In this document: positions 1-9,673 of the stretch, one piece after another
Position numbering within the stretch: the stretch's first letter is position 1
How the letters are laid out: every line of letters starts with the position of its first letter
Source of the DNA: Candidatus Kuenenia stuttgartensis
Lineage (GTDB): Bacteria > Planctomycetota > Planctomycetia > Pirellulales > UBA1268
Length of the DNA stretch: 32,736 nucleotides
Direction: 5' to 3'
Assembly (NCBI GenBank): GCA_945860405.1
Contig: CAMARC010000009.1
Coordinates: 1 to 32,736 of the forward strand
The notes under the pieces: generated by a model
What the model was told of the DNA's origin: nothing
The model's database searches: none
Seen by the model: the letters and a program-made list of their open reading frames with translations, nothing else
Position numbers and translations under genes: made by a program

Positions 1-2646
1 GCCGCCGAACTGCTCACCGGGCTTCCTGCCGATCCCGCCGAGGTCGATCGGGTCGTCGCCGATCCCGATCCGCTGGCGTATGAAAAGTATGTCGACCGGC
101 TGCTGGCATCCCCCCACTTCGGCGAGCGGTTTGCCCGCCACTGGCTCGATGTCGTCCGCTACGGCGAGACGCGTGGCCACGAGTTCGACTTCCCCATTCC
201 CAACGCGTGGCGCTACCGCGATTGGGTGATCGACAGCCTCAACGCCGATCTCCCCTACGACCAATTCGTCCGCGAGCAGATTGCTGGCGATCTTCTCGAC
301 AGTCCCCGGCTGAACGCCGCCGGCGCTGATCTGTCGGTGCTCGGCACAGGCTTTTGGTATCTCGGCGAGGAGATCCATTCGCCGGTCGACATCGCCCAAG
401 ATGCTGCCGACCGCACCGACAATCGGGTCGACACCTTCGGGAAGGCGTTCCTCGGCATGGCGCTTGGGTGCGCCCGCTGCCACGACCACAAGTTCGACGC
501 CATCTCCAAGGAGGATTACTACGCCATCGCCGGCATGCTTGCCTCGAGCAGCTACCGGCAGGTGCCCTTCGAATCCCTCCCCACCAATCGCGAAGTCGCC
601 AGGCGCCTCGACGCCCACGACGCCGAGGCCCGTTTCCGCCTCGGCCATACGGTAGCCGACACGCTCGCCGGGGGCGACGGAGCGGCAGCTGATGACCTCG
701 CCCGACTCGCCGAGCGCGTGACCGCGGCGCTCCCTCCCCGTGACGCGCTCCTTGCGATCAAGAGCGAGGGAGTGAGCGCCGAAGGCGAGATCGTGATCGC
801 CGACTACTCCCGCGCGCAAGGGGCCACGGCCCTGATCGGCGACGGCTTCGCTTGGGGCTTGCGTCCCCGGCCGGCCGGGGAGGCCGTGATCGTGACGGGA
901 GCCGAGGGAACGCCCGCGCGACTCCGCATCGAGCCGACGACTTCCGCCCACTTCGACGGCCTGTGGGCCGGGCTTGTGTCCAGCGGCGAACGCGAGGCCG
1001 GAGCCCTCGGGGGCGCCGACCGGGCCGGGCGCGTCCTCCGGACGCCGAAGGTGCGGATCGAAGGGGGAACGGTTTGGCACCGTGTCCGCGGCCATCTGCA
1101 GATCTTCACCTGCGTCGACAGCCACATCCTCCTCGTCGGGCCGCTCTACGGCTCCACCCTCCAAACGGTCGACACGCAGGGGGAGTGGAAGTGGATCCGG
1201 CAAGATCTGGGCAGCGACTTGAACTGGCAGCGGGGGCATCTCATTCATGTCGAGTACGTGCCGGTCGCCGGGGCAGCCGACGTCGCCGAAGTCGTCGCCT
1301 CCCCGACCGAGCCGAAGCGGGCCGATCCGTTCCTGGCCGCCGTTGCCCGGCGCCTTCCGGCGGAGGGGGCCGATGACGCTGCGATCGCCGCGGCTGTGGG
1401 CGAGCTCGTCACCGAGGCGCTCGTGGCCGCACGGGATGGAACGCTCTTCACCGGACCACGGGCGGCAGAGTTCGCGGGGGCTCTCGAACGCCTCCTGAGC
1501 GATTCGGCGATCGATTGGAACGGCGCGCGGGCGACGGCGCTTGTTGCCCAGGCGCGGGAACTGGATGTGGCCCGCGCCACGATCACGGCGGGGGCCAAGC
1601 TCGCCTCGGGAACAGCCCCGGCGATCCTCGACGGCAACGGCGTCGATCATCCGGTTCTCGTCAAGGGTTCGGCCGCCCGGCCCGCGTCGATGGTGCCACG
1701 ACGATTCCTCGAGGCGGTCGACGGCGGCGGCCAGCCGGTCTGGCCGGCGGCGTCTTCGGGGCGCCGCGAACTTGCCGATCGGGTGCTTGACCCGGCAAAT
1801 CCGCTCACGGCGCGCGTGGCGGTGAATCGATTCTGGCACCACCTCTTCGGCCGCGGCCTCATTCCCACCCCCGATAATTTCGGCAAGCTCGGTGAGCCGT
1901 TGGCCGATGCCGGCGCCGGCGCTCTCCTCGATGCGCTTGCCGTTCGCTTCCGGGAGGAAGGGTGGAGCATGAAGCGGCTTGTGCGGGAGATCGTCACGAG
2001 CAGCACCTGGCGGATGCAGTCGGTGGCCGATCCGCGGGCGGTGGAGCTTGATCCGAGGAATCTCCTCCTCCACCACTTCCCGCTCCGTCGGCTCGAAGGG
2101 GAGTCGGTCCGTGACAAGATCCTTGCCGTCTCGGGCCGGCTCGATCCGAAGATCGGTGGCCCTCCGGTGGAGGTGGCGCTGTCGGACTTCCACGAAGGGC
2201 GCGGCAAGCCGGGGTCGGGGCCGCTCGACGGCGATGGCCGCCGCAGCATCTACACGAGGATCCGGCGCAACTTCCTTCCGGCGATCCCCCTGGCCTTCGA
2301 CATGCCGGTGCCGTTCCAGGCGATGGGGCGCCGGAATGTCACGAACGTGCCGGCGCAGGCGCTGACGCTCATGAACGATCCGTTCGTCGTCGAGCAGTCA
2401 GCCCGCTGGGCCGCGCGGATCCTCGCCGATCCCGCCACATCGGTCGACGAGTCCATCGGGACGATGTACCGCGAGGCCTTCGCCCGCCCACCGTCGCCTG
2501 ACGAGCTGGCCGCGGCGCGGGGATTCCTCTCGGCACAGGCGGCGATCAACGGGGGTGATTTCGCCATCGATCCGCGGCAGCCTGCCGTCTGGGCCGACCT
2601 CGCCCATGCGCTCATCAACGCCAAGGAGTTCATTTTCGTTCCATGA
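1..2646 (+). CDS. DUF1549/DUF1553 (PSCyt1/PSD1-type) planctomycete protein, 5' end truncated by window
   Basis: Frame 1 is open from base 1 (AAELLTGLPADPAEVDRVVADPDPLAYEKYVDRLLASPHFGERFARHWLDVVRYGETRGHEFDF...) into ORF 226-2646. Family motifs: GCARCHDHKFDAIS, NPLTARVAVNRFWHHLFGRGLIPTPDNFG, LVREIVTSSTWR, NVPAQALTLMNDPFV. Confidence 0.93.
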   Translation, partial: AAELLTGLPADPAEVDRVVADPDPLAYEKYVDRLLASPHFGERFARHWLDVVRYGETRGHEFDFPIPNAWRYRDWVIDSLNADLPYDQFVREQIAGDLLDSPRLNAAGADLSVLGTGFWYLGEEIHSPVDIAQDAADRTDNRVDTFGKAFLGMALGCARCHDHKFDAISKEDYYAIAGMLASSSYRQVPFESLPTNREVARRLDAHDAEARFRLGHTVADTLAGGDGAAADDLARLAERVTAALPPRDALLAIKSEGVSAEGEIVIADYSRAQGATALIGDGFAWGLRPRPAGEAVIVTGAEGTPARLRIEPTTSAHFDGLWAGLVSSGEREAGALGGADRAGRVLRTPKVRIEGGTVWHRVRGHLQIFTCVDSHILLVGPLYGSTLQTVDTQGEWKWIRQDLGSDLNWQRGHLIHVEYVPVAGAADVAEVVASPTEPKRADPFLAAVARRLPAEGADDAAIAAAVGELVTEALVAARDGTLFTGPRAAEFAGALERLLSDSAIDWNGARATALVAQARELDVARATITAGAKLASGTAPAILDGNGVDHPVLVKGSAARPASMVPRRFLEAVDGGGQPVWPAASSGRRELADRVLDPANPLTARVAVNRFWHHLFGRGLIPTPDNFGKLGEPLADAGAGALLDALAVRFREEGWSMKRLVREIVTSSTWRMQSVADPRAVELDPRNLLLHHFPLRRLEGESVRDKILAVSGRLDPKIGGPPVEVALSDFHEGRGKPGSGPLDGDGRRSIYTRIRRNFLPAIPLAFDMPVPFQAMGRRNVTNVPAQALTLMNDPFVVEQSARWAARILADPATSVDESIGTMYREAFARPPSPDELAAARGFLSAQAAINGGDFAIDPRQPAVWADLAHALINAKEFIFVP

Positions 2647-4094
2647 GCCACAACTCCCGCCACATCCACCACTGTCGACGGTATCTCCCCGCGCCGATCT
2701 CCCGACGGGCCCTCCTCGCGCAGGCGTCGTGTGGATTCGGAGGGATGGCGGCGGCGGCGCTCCTCCACGCCGAAGCGGCCCGGGCCGATTCCGTGGCGCC
2801 GGTGAACCATCATCCCGCGAAGGCGAAGAACGTCATCTTCCTCTACATGGATGGTGGCGTGTCCCAGGTCGACAGCTTCGACCCGAAGCCGCGGCTCGAT
2901 CAGGATGCCGGCAAGAGCCCGCGCGACCTGTTCAAGGTCGATCAGACGCAGTTCAACAATGTCGGGACGATTCTTCCCAGCCCCTGGAAGTTCAAGCCGT
3001 ACGGGGCGTGTGGCCTGCCGGTGAGCGATCTGTTTCCACACATCGGATCGGTTGCCGACGAGCTGGCGGTGATCCGCTCGATGACCAGCGAGTTCCCCGA
3101 ACACACCAACGCCAACTATTTCCTCCACACCGGCAGCGGGCTCCAGGGGCGGCCGAGCATGGGGGCGTGGACGACGTACGGCCTGGGGAGCGAGAACGAC
3201 GATCTCCCCGGCTACATCGTCGTCAACGGTGGCCTCATTCCGCCGGGCGGGCTCGACAACTTCACCAACGGCTTCCTCCCTGCCACGTTCCAGGGATCGG
3301 TGTTCAAGCCGACCGCCACGGGGCTGGCGAACGTCGGCCGCCGGGACGGATCGAGGGATGCCCAGATCGCCAAGCTCGACTTCGCCCGCGGGCTCGACCG
3401 CTCCTTCGCGGCCCGGCTCGCCGGTGACGGGATGGCGCCCGACGCCCTCGAGAGCGCGATCGTCAACCAGGAATTGGCCTACCGCATGCAGACGTCCGTT
3501 CCCGATCTCCTCGATCTCTCAGGAGAGACCGAGGCGATCAAGCACGACTACGGCTGCGATTCCGAAAACGAGCCGACGCGGATCTTTGCCAACGAGTGTC
3601 TCCTCGCGCGGCGGATGGTGGAACGTGGCGTGAGGTTTGTGGAATTGACCTGCACGTCGGTCGGCACCGACCGCTGGGACCAGCACGGCAATCTCCGCGA
3701 GGGGCATGCCGCCAATGCCCGCGCCGTCGATCAGCCGATCGCGGCGCTGATCCGCGATCTCCGGCAGCGCGGGATGCTCGAATCAACGCTCGTCGTCTGG
3801 AGCGGGGAGTTCGGCCGCACGCCCTTTGCCCAGGGGGGCGATGGCCGCGACCACAATCCCCAGGCCTTCTCGATGTGGATGGCCGGCGGCGGCGTGAAGG
3901 GGGGCGTGACCGTCGGGGCAACCGACGACTACGGCTATCGGGTCGTGGAGAAGAAGTTCCAGATCCACGATCTCCATGCGACGATGCTCCATCTCATGGG
4001 CATCGATCACACGCGGCTCACCTACCGCTTCAGTGGCCGGGACATGCGTCTCACCGACGTCCACGGCCATGTGATCCGTGACGTTCTCGCCTGA
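2643..4094 (+). CDS. DUF1501 domain-containing protein with Tat-like N-terminus
   Basis: ATGA overlap with the upstream DUF1549/1553 gene; SRRALLAQASCGFGGMAAAALL; DGGVSQVDSFDPK; WSGEFGRTPFAQGGDGRDHNPQAFSMWMAGGGVKGG; LTYRFSGRDMRLTDVHGHVIRDVLA. Confidence 0.95.
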   Translation: MSHNSRHIHHCRRYLPAPISRRALLAQASCGFGGMAAAALLHAEAARADSVAPVNHHPAKAKNVIFLYMDGGVSQVDSFDPKPRLDQDAGKSPRDLFKVDQTQFNNVGTILPSPWKFKPYGACGLPVSDLFPHIGSVADELAVIRSMTSEFPEHTNANYFLHTGSGLQGRPSMGAWTTYGLGSENDDLPGYIVVNGGLIPPGGLDNFTNGFLPATFQGSVFKPTATGLANVGRRDGSRDAQIAKLDFARGLDRSFAARLAGDGMAPDALESAIVNQELAYRMQTSVPDLLDLSGETEAIKHDYGCDSENEPTRIFANECLLARRMVERGVRFVELTCTSVGTDRWDQHGNLREGHAANARAVDQPIAALIRDLRQRGMLESTLVVWSGEFGRTPFAQGGDGRDHNPQAFSMWMAGGGVKGGVTVGATDDYGYRVVEKKFQIHDLHATMLHLMGIDHTRLTYRFSGRDMRLTDVHGHVIRDVLA

Positions 4095-4102
4095 TCGGGG
4101 CT

Positions 4103-4378
4103 TCAGCCCTTCATCGACAGGCTCTTGAGGGTGATCACGGAGCCGACCGACATCAGCGCCAAGCCGAGCCAGGCCGGCGGCTGGATCGTCCGCGGCCCCG
4201 CCGGTGTTGTGCCGCCGAAGAGCGACTGTTGTTGGGCGGAGCCTTTGCTGCCGAGTTGGGCGACCAGGAGCCGGCTCGACTTCTCGCTGAGGGTGAACGA
4301 CTCCACCATCCGGAACTGCACCCCGACGAGGAACAGCAGCAGCCCGGCGAGCAGAAGATGGGATCGTTTGGGAACCAT
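4103..4378 (-). CDS. Small membrane protein of unknown function (91 aa)
   Basis: In-frame internal start of ORF 4103-4723: MVPKRSHLLLAGLLLFLVGVQFRMVESFTLSEKSSRLLVAQLG...WLGLALMSVGSVITLKSLSMKG; two hydrophobic segments; convergent with the DUF1501 gene. Confidence 0.7.
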   Translation of the reverse strand: MVPKRSHLLLAGLLLFLVGVQFRMVESFTLSEKSSRLLVAQLGSKGSAQQQSLFGGTTPAGPRTIQPPAWLGLALMSVGSVITLKSLSMKG

Positions 4379-4559
4379 GGCAAGCCTCCGAGACGGGTGC
4401 CTCGCACACCGTCCGTTCCCGGAGAATCGAACCACCGGCGGCCCCTCCTCCAGCCCAGCCGGGGGAAGTGTGGTTGGAACGACTGTCGCGGTCGCGCCAC
4501 CCGTCCTGCGGATCCTCCCCGAGACTCCCAGTCCCCCACGCTCCCCGCCCGACATTCCC

Positions 4560-4581
4560 CATGATCCCCGCATGATCCCCG
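4560..4581 (+). repeat. Perfect 11-bp tandem direct repeat (CATGATCCCCG)x2
   Basis: catgatccccg|catgatccccg read directly in the divergent intergenic region. Confidence 0.8.
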
Positions 4582-4609
4582 GCAAAAGCCAGCGCGATCG
4601 GAGCGGAGC

Positions 4610-4641
4610 GAGGAGGAGAAGGAGGGGGAGAAGGAGGGGGG
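4610..4641 (+). repeat. Uninterrupted 32-nt polypurine tract (GA/G-rich)
   Basis: gaggaggagaaggagggggagaaggagggggg with no pyrimidine, between divergent genes. Confidence 0.85.
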
Positions 4642-4756
4642 CTGGGGTGTTCGTGCCAGTTCTGCCGGTTTTTCCTGTGGAGCGGAGTCTTGCTCGGACG
4701 ATCAAAGACTCCGATAGGGTCAATTGTCCGGTCCATCACCCTCGGTCAAGGGGTCA

Positions 4757-6208
4757 GTGGTGATCAACTTGCTTCCTCCTTCACTCCATCGCTTCCTCGG
4801 GCTCGCCGCCTTGGTGACGTCAATGTTGGTCGCCAGCCCTGCGGCGGCCGCGCCCCCCTCCCGGGCGTCGATCGCTCCGACGGACGAAGGTGGGCTGCTG
4901 CTCGGGGGCGAGGAGCTCTTCGCTCCGGAGCCCGCCGCGGCGATCGGCCTGGTTGACGAAGCCCAGGCGTCCGATCCGCTCGACGGAGTCCTGGGCAGCG
5001 TCGTCGGCGAGCCGCTCCCGGGGGGCTTCTCCGAATCGATCGTGAACCCCGAGCCATCACCGATGGACGGCCTCCTTGTCGACGAGATGCCGGAGGAGGT
5101 GAGCTCCGGCGGCTGGTTCGGCACCGGGCAATACTACGGCTCGGCCGAGCTCGTGTTTCTCAACCGCGGCCGCAACTACCGCAAGGTGATCGGCTACGAC
5201 TCCGAGCTCCTCACCCTGTCGGCACTCGATAGATACTTGATCCTCAGGTCGAAGCAGGGGACCTTCACGACCGACTCGCTCCCCTACAACGTCTCCCCTG
5301 GGGCGCGAATCACCGTCGGCGAATTCCTCGGCCGCGACTACCTCGACCGTGACCGGTCGGTGGAAGTCACGTATTACGGCGGCTTCTCCTTCTACCAAAA
5401 CGATGGCTGGAACTCGATTCTCACCTCGCAGACTCAAAGCTATCTCGTCACCCCCCTCTCCGACGCGACGCCCGGCTTTACCGGTGCCCAGCAGTATCTG
5501 ACGACGAGCTCCTCGAACTTCAACAGCATCGAGGCCAATTTCAAGCTTCACCGGCGCCTCGGTCGCGACAAGATGATGATGGTGCCCAACGGCGAATGGG
5601 CGCGGCACGCCGAGCGTGGCTGGCTGCCGGCGATCCTCGTCGGCGCCAGGCTCGCCAATTACAACGAGACCTTCTCCTTCAGTAGCCGCGCCTATTCGAC
5701 GCCCGTCGAGAAATTCAGCGGCGACTACCTCATCCAGACTCAGAATTGGCTGTTGGGCCTCAACCTCGGCGGCGAGTTGATCAGTCGGAACGAGTTCTTC
5801 TACTGGGGGCTCCGTGGCCGCGCCGCTCCGGCGATCTCCTTCGCCGGCACCCAGCAGCAGATGAACGCCCGCAACAATGGCTATCAGCAGCCCACCGCGG
5901 TGCCCGCGCAGGGCACGCCCCTTCCCCCCAGTGGCGAGCCGCGGTTGCCGTTCCCCGAGGGGACCGAGATCTGGAAGATGGCCGGGCAGCAGATCGGCCC
6001 CGGGTTCCTCGGCGATTTAACCTGCCTGGCGGGCTGGAACATGACGCCCAATTCCTCCATCCAGGTTGGCTACGACATTCTCTGGGTGGCGGGCGTGGCC
6101 ACCGCAACGCGGCAGTTCAGCGTCAACAAGACGCGCTACAACCAGATCGATCCGGGCGGACAGTCGTTCATGATGGGCTTCTCGCTCGGTTACAACCAGA
6201 CATGGTGA
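4757..6208 (+). CDS. BBP7-like outer-membrane beta-barrel protein (secreted)
   Basis: ORF 4724-6208. A GTG start at 4757/4760 is preferred because of the upstream AAGGGG and the signal peptide (VINLLPPSLHRFLGLAALVTSMLVASPAAAA). Alternating aromatic beta-strand pattern; ends ...FMMGFSLGYNQTW with a terminal aromatic residue. Confidence 0.72.
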   Translation: MVINLLPPSLHRFLGLAALVTSMLVASPAAAAPPSRASIAPTDEGGLLLGGEELFAPEPAAAIGLVDEAQASDPLDGVLGSVVGEPLPGGFSESIVNPEPSPMDGLLVDEMPEEVSSGGWFGTGQYYGSAELVFLNRGRNYRKVIGYDSELLTLSALDRYLILRSKQGTFTTDSLPYNVSPGARITVGEFLGRDYLDRDRSVEVTYYGGFSFYQNDGWNSILTSQTQSYLVTPLSDATPGFTGAQQYLTTSSSNFNSIEANFKLHRRLGRDKMMMVPNGEWARHAERGWLPAILVGARLANYNETFSFSSRAYSTPVEKFSGDYLIQTQNWLLGLNLGGELISRNEFFYWGLRGRAAPAISFAGTQQQMNARNNGYQQPTAVPAQGTPLPPSGEPRLPFPEGTEIWKMAGQQIGPGFLGDLTCLAGWNMTPNSSIQVGYDILWVAGVATATRQFSVNKTRYNQIDPGGQSFMMGFSLGYNQTW

Positions 6209-6227
6209 GCCGCACCGTCACCCGTTA

Positions 6228-7493
6228 TCACTCCGCGGCGACCACCACCGCTGCCGCCTGCCCGGTCGAGCAGAGGTTGACGGCGAGCACGGTGCCGGCA
6301 CGACCGGCGAGCGGCTCGCGATGGACGACGTTGACGGGGCAGTCAGGGTCTGGCGCGTCGTAGTTGAGCGAGACCGGGATCAGCCCCGCATCCAGTCCGA
6401 GGATGCTCGCGGCCAGTTCCACGGCGCCACCGCCGGCCCCGAGATGCCCGAAGGCGCTCTTCGGGGCGGTGACCGGAATGTCGCCGAGTTCAGCGACGAT
6501 GGCGGTCGCCTCGACCCGGTCCATTTCCATCGTCGAGGCTCCGTGGGCGTTGACGTGCCCCAGACCTTCCGGCTCGATGCCGGCCTGGCTGAGCGCTGCT
6601 CGGATTGCCAAGCGCAGGGCAGAACCAGAGAGCCGAGCCCCTCCCACCGCCGGTTCGCAGCGCGACGTCGCCGAGCGAAGGTGGCCGCGGATGCGGGCTC
6701 CACGTCGCAGGGCGTGATCGCGTGACTCGAGGACGAACATCCCGGCTCCCTCGCCGTTGACGAGGCCGTCGCGATCGAGATCGAAGGGGCGGCTGGCCCG
6801 CGTGCAGTCGTCGCGGCGATGGGAGAGAAGGGCATCGCCTCGAGCCACCAGCGCCATCGGATGGAGACGGCATCCGCTCCCGCCGGCGAGCATCACGTCG
6901 GCCCAGCCACGGCGGATGACGCTCGCCGCCTCGCCGATCGCCAGCAACCCGGAGACATCGCCGAGGACGATGGTGTTGTTGGGGCCGCGGGCATCGTGGG
7001 CGATGGCGATGTGCGACGCGGTCATGTTGGGGAGATGCTTGAGGAGCCAGAGCGGATGGAGATCCTCATGGATCGCCTCCGACCAGACCGCGAAGTCGAA
7101 TCCTCCCCCCGCGAGCGCCCGCCGGTAGGTCCGCTCCATCTCTTCGAGATCGGCGTAGATCATGTCGCCCCCGACGACGACGCCGAACCGCTCCGGCTCG
7201 AGCTCCCCGGGCGCGAGCCCCGCGTCGGCCATCGCCAGATCGGCGGCGGCGAATCCGAACTGGATCTCGCGGCTCATCACCTTGAGGCTCTTCCGCGGCC
7301 TCACCCACAGCTTCGGGTCGAAGCCGGCGACCTCGCCGCCGAACGGCACGCTGAGGCTACTGGCGTCGAATTGCTCGATCGGCCGGATCCCCGACCGGCC
7401 AGCGAGCAGGGAGGCCCAAAAAGCGTCACCGCCGATCCCGATCGGACTGACCACGCCCAACCCGGTGACGACGACCTCGCGACGGCTGCTCAT
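6228..7493 (-). CDS. FabF-type beta-ketoacyl-ACP synthase-like protein lacking the nucleophilic Cys
   Basis: VVVTGLGVVSPIGIGGDAFWASLLAGRSGI; HVNAHGASTMEMDRVEATAI; PKSAFGHLGAGGGAVELAASIL; the active-site segment reads PNNTIVLGDVSGLLAIGEAASVIRRG (Asp where Cys is expected). Confidence 0.92.
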   Translation of the reverse strand: MSSRREVVVTGLGVVSPIGIGGDAFWASLLAGRSGIRPIEQFDASSLSVPFGGEVAGFDPKLWVRPRKSLKVMSREIQFGFAAADLAMADAGLAPGELEPERFGVVVGGDMIYADLEEMERTYRRALAGGGFDFAVWSEAIHEDLHPLWLLKHLPNMTASHIAIAHDARGPNNTIVLGDVSGLLAIGEAASVIRRGWADVMLAGGSGCRLHPMALVARGDALLSHRRDDCTRASRPFDLDRDGLVNGEGAGMFVLESRDHALRRGARIRGHLRSATSRCEPAVGGARLSGSALRLAIRAALSQAGIEPEGLGHVNAHGASTMEMDRVEATAIVAELGDIPVTAPKSAFGHLGAGGGAVELAASILGLDAGLIPVSLNYDAPDPDCPVNVVHREPLAGRAGTVLAVNLCSTGQAAAVVVAAE

Positions 7494-7596
7494 GATCGAA
7501 ACCTAAACCAATCGAGCGTGGCGCGGAAGTGGAATCGAATCACCGCTGCCTTCTCGGGCGCTGACGAGACGCATTTTCGACCGGCCAACGACGCGA

Positions 7597-8181
7597 TCAA
7601 GGCTGCCGCGGGTGGGCCGCCCGCCATTGGGAAGGCTCTTCGGCACGGCTGTCGGCCCACAGCCCGCGTCGCTCGCGGCGGGCAGCCGACTCGGCCTCGA
7701 CGAGGTCGGGATCCGGCGCGATCCGACCGAACACCCAGGCATGGCCCTCCGCCACCATCTCGCGATTGATGTCGCGATCGTCGATCCAGAGCGTGCCGAG
7801 GAGGCGACCGTGCTGGTCGTACCCGCGCGAGACGACGGCGACGCGGCGGCCGGCCACCTTGCGCGACAGCGCGTCGGACGACTCCCTCCCCCACGCCTGG
7901 GCCGCCTCCGGGGCATCGATGCCGAAGAGACGGATCTTGTGCGTCTCCCCCTCGGTGTCGTGGCAGGTGATCGTGTCGCCGTCGTGCACCGTGCGGACCG
8001 TCCAGGTGGGGCGGCCGACGGCGTCGGGGATCCGGCAGCGCTCCACGGCGGCCGTCCCGATCGCGGCGAGGGCCATGGCGGCAAACCACCACGGCCGCCA
8101 CCGCGACGGGAGGCCCCGGCGACGATCGGGGCGCCGCGGTGGGCGGGCTCCTGATCGGGGCGGGGGAGGAATCCGTGTCAC
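7597..8181 (-). CDS. SNase-like (thermonuclease family) protein with N-terminal hydrophobic segment
   Basis: VRTVHDGDTITCHDTEGETHKIRLFGIDAPEAAQAWGRESSDALSRKV...YDQHGRLLGTLWIDDRDINREMVAEGHAWV. GTG start at 8181 overlaps the DUF1501 stop by 4 nt (GTGA). Confidence 0.87.
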   Translation of the reverse strand: MTRIPPPPRSGARPPRRPDRRRGLPSRWRPWWFAAMALAAIGTAAVERCRIPDAVGRPTWTVRTVHDGDTITCHDTEGETHKIRLFGIDAPEAAQAWGRESSDALSRKVAGRRVAVVSRGYDQHGRLLGTLWIDDRDINREMVAEGHAWVFGRIAPDPDLVEAESAARRERRGLWADSRAEEPSQWRAAHPRQP

Positions 8182-9638
8182 GCCAGCCAGTCCTCGATGA
8201 CCCGGCCGTGGATGTCGGTGAGGCGGAAGTCGCGGCCGCTGTGGCGGAAGGTGAGCCGCGTGTGGTCGAGGCCGAGGCAATGGAGGATCGTGGCCTGAAG
8301 ATCGTGGACATGCACCGGCTTGTCGACCGCCTTGAAGCCGAGCTCGTCGGTGGCGCCGTAGGCCGTTCCCCCCTTCACGCCACCGCCGGCCATCCACACC
8401 GAGAAACCATGATGGTTGTGATCGCGGCCTGAGATCTCCTTGATGTCGGTGCCCGGCTGGGGCAGCTCCACGGTCGGAGTCCGTCCGAACTCGCCCCCCC
8501 AGAGCACGAGCGTGCTCTCGAGGAGCCCCAAGGCGACGAGGTCGTCGAGGAGCGCGCCGATCGCCTGATCACACTCTTTTGCCAACCGCGCGTGATTCCT
8601 GCCGATCGCGTCGTGGCTGTCCCACGGCTGCCCCTCGCCGTGCCACACCTGCACGTAGCGCACGCCACGCTCGACGAGCCTCCGGGCGATCAGCATCTGC
8701 CGCCCCTGGGTGTCGTCGCCGTACCGATCGCGAACATGCTGCGGCTCGCGGGTGACGTCGAAGGCCTCCCCCGCCTCCGCCTGCATCCGCCAAGCCAGCT
8801 CCATCGAAGCCAATCGCGACTCGAGCTGCGGGTCGTGGGCGCGGGTGGCGAGGTGCTTGCGGTCGAGCGCCGTCGTCAGATCGAACTGCCGGCGCTGGGC
8901 ATCGCGGTCGAGGAACGGGTGGCGGACGTTCTCGACGAGCTCCTCCACCTTTCGCTTGGCAGTATCGACGTAGGTCCCCTGGTAAGCCCCCGGGAGAAAG
9001 GCATTGCGCCAGTTCTCCGTGCCCTTGATCGGATAGCCACCCGGGCACATCGCCACGAAGCCGGGGAGATTTTGGTTTTCCGTTCCCAGGCCGTAGGTCA
9101 CCCACGCCCCGGCGGCGGGGCGGACAAGCCGGCTATCACCGCAATTCATGAGCATCAGCGACGGCTCATGGTTGGGGACGTCGGCGTGCATCGAGCGAAC
9201 GACGAGGAGCCTGTCGGCATGGCGGGCCACCGACGGGAACAGATCGCTGATCTCGAGGCCACTCTCGCCATGGCGACGGAAGGCGAACGGCGAGGGAAGG
9301 GCGGCACCGGTGCGACGCTCGGTGGGGAGGGTGCCGGGGACTTCCTGCCCGGCATACTTCTCGAGCGCGATCTTGCGATCGAAGGTGTCGAGGTGGCTTG
9401 GGCCACCGTTGGCGAACAGATGAATCACGGCTCTGGCCCGCGCGGGGAAGTGCGGGGGGCGGGGCGTGAGCGAGCGGTGGATCGGCTCCGGTGATGAGGC
9501 CGGGCCGATGCTGGCGTTGGCGGCGGCGGCTTCCGTTTCCAGGAGGCTCGCGGCCCCGAGCCAGCCGAGCCCCAGCCCAGTGCGGAGCAGGGCGTCGCGT
9601 CTGGTGAACGCCTCGGGATGGGGGGGCTGAATGGACAT
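8178..9638 (-). CDS. DUF1501 domain-containing protein
   Basis: Internal start MSIQPPHPEAFTRRDALLRTGLGLGWLGAASLL within ORF 8178-10295; FANGGPSHLDTFDRK; WGGEFGRTPTVELPQPGTDIKEISGRDHNHHGFSVWMAGGGVKGG. Confidence 0.94.
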   Translation of the reverse strand: MSIQPPHPEAFTRRDALLRTGLGLGWLGAASLLETEAAAANASIGPASSPEPIHRSLTPRPPHFPARARAVIHLFANGGPSHLDTFDRKIALEKYAGQEVPGTLPTERRTGAALPSPFAFRRHGESGLEISDLFPSVARHADRLLVVRSMHADVPNHEPSLMLMNCGDSRLVRPAAGAWVTYGLGTENQNLPGFVAMCPGGYPIKGTENWRNAFLPGAYQGTYVDTAKRKVEELVENVRHPFLDRDAQRRQFDLTTALDRKHLATRAHDPQLESRLASMELAWRMQAEAGEAFDVTREPQHVRDRYGDDTQGRQMLIARRLVERGVRYVQVWHGEGQPWDSHDAIGRNHARLAKECDQAIGALLDDLVALGLLESTLVLWGGEFGRTPTVELPQPGTDIKEISGRDHNHHGFSVWMAGGGVKGGTAYGATDELGFKAVDKPVHVHDLQATILHCLGLDHTRLTFRHSGRDFRLTDIHGRVIEDWLA

Positions 9639-9673
9639 GGTGATGCCAGCGAGGGAAGGGGCCGTGAAGGGCG

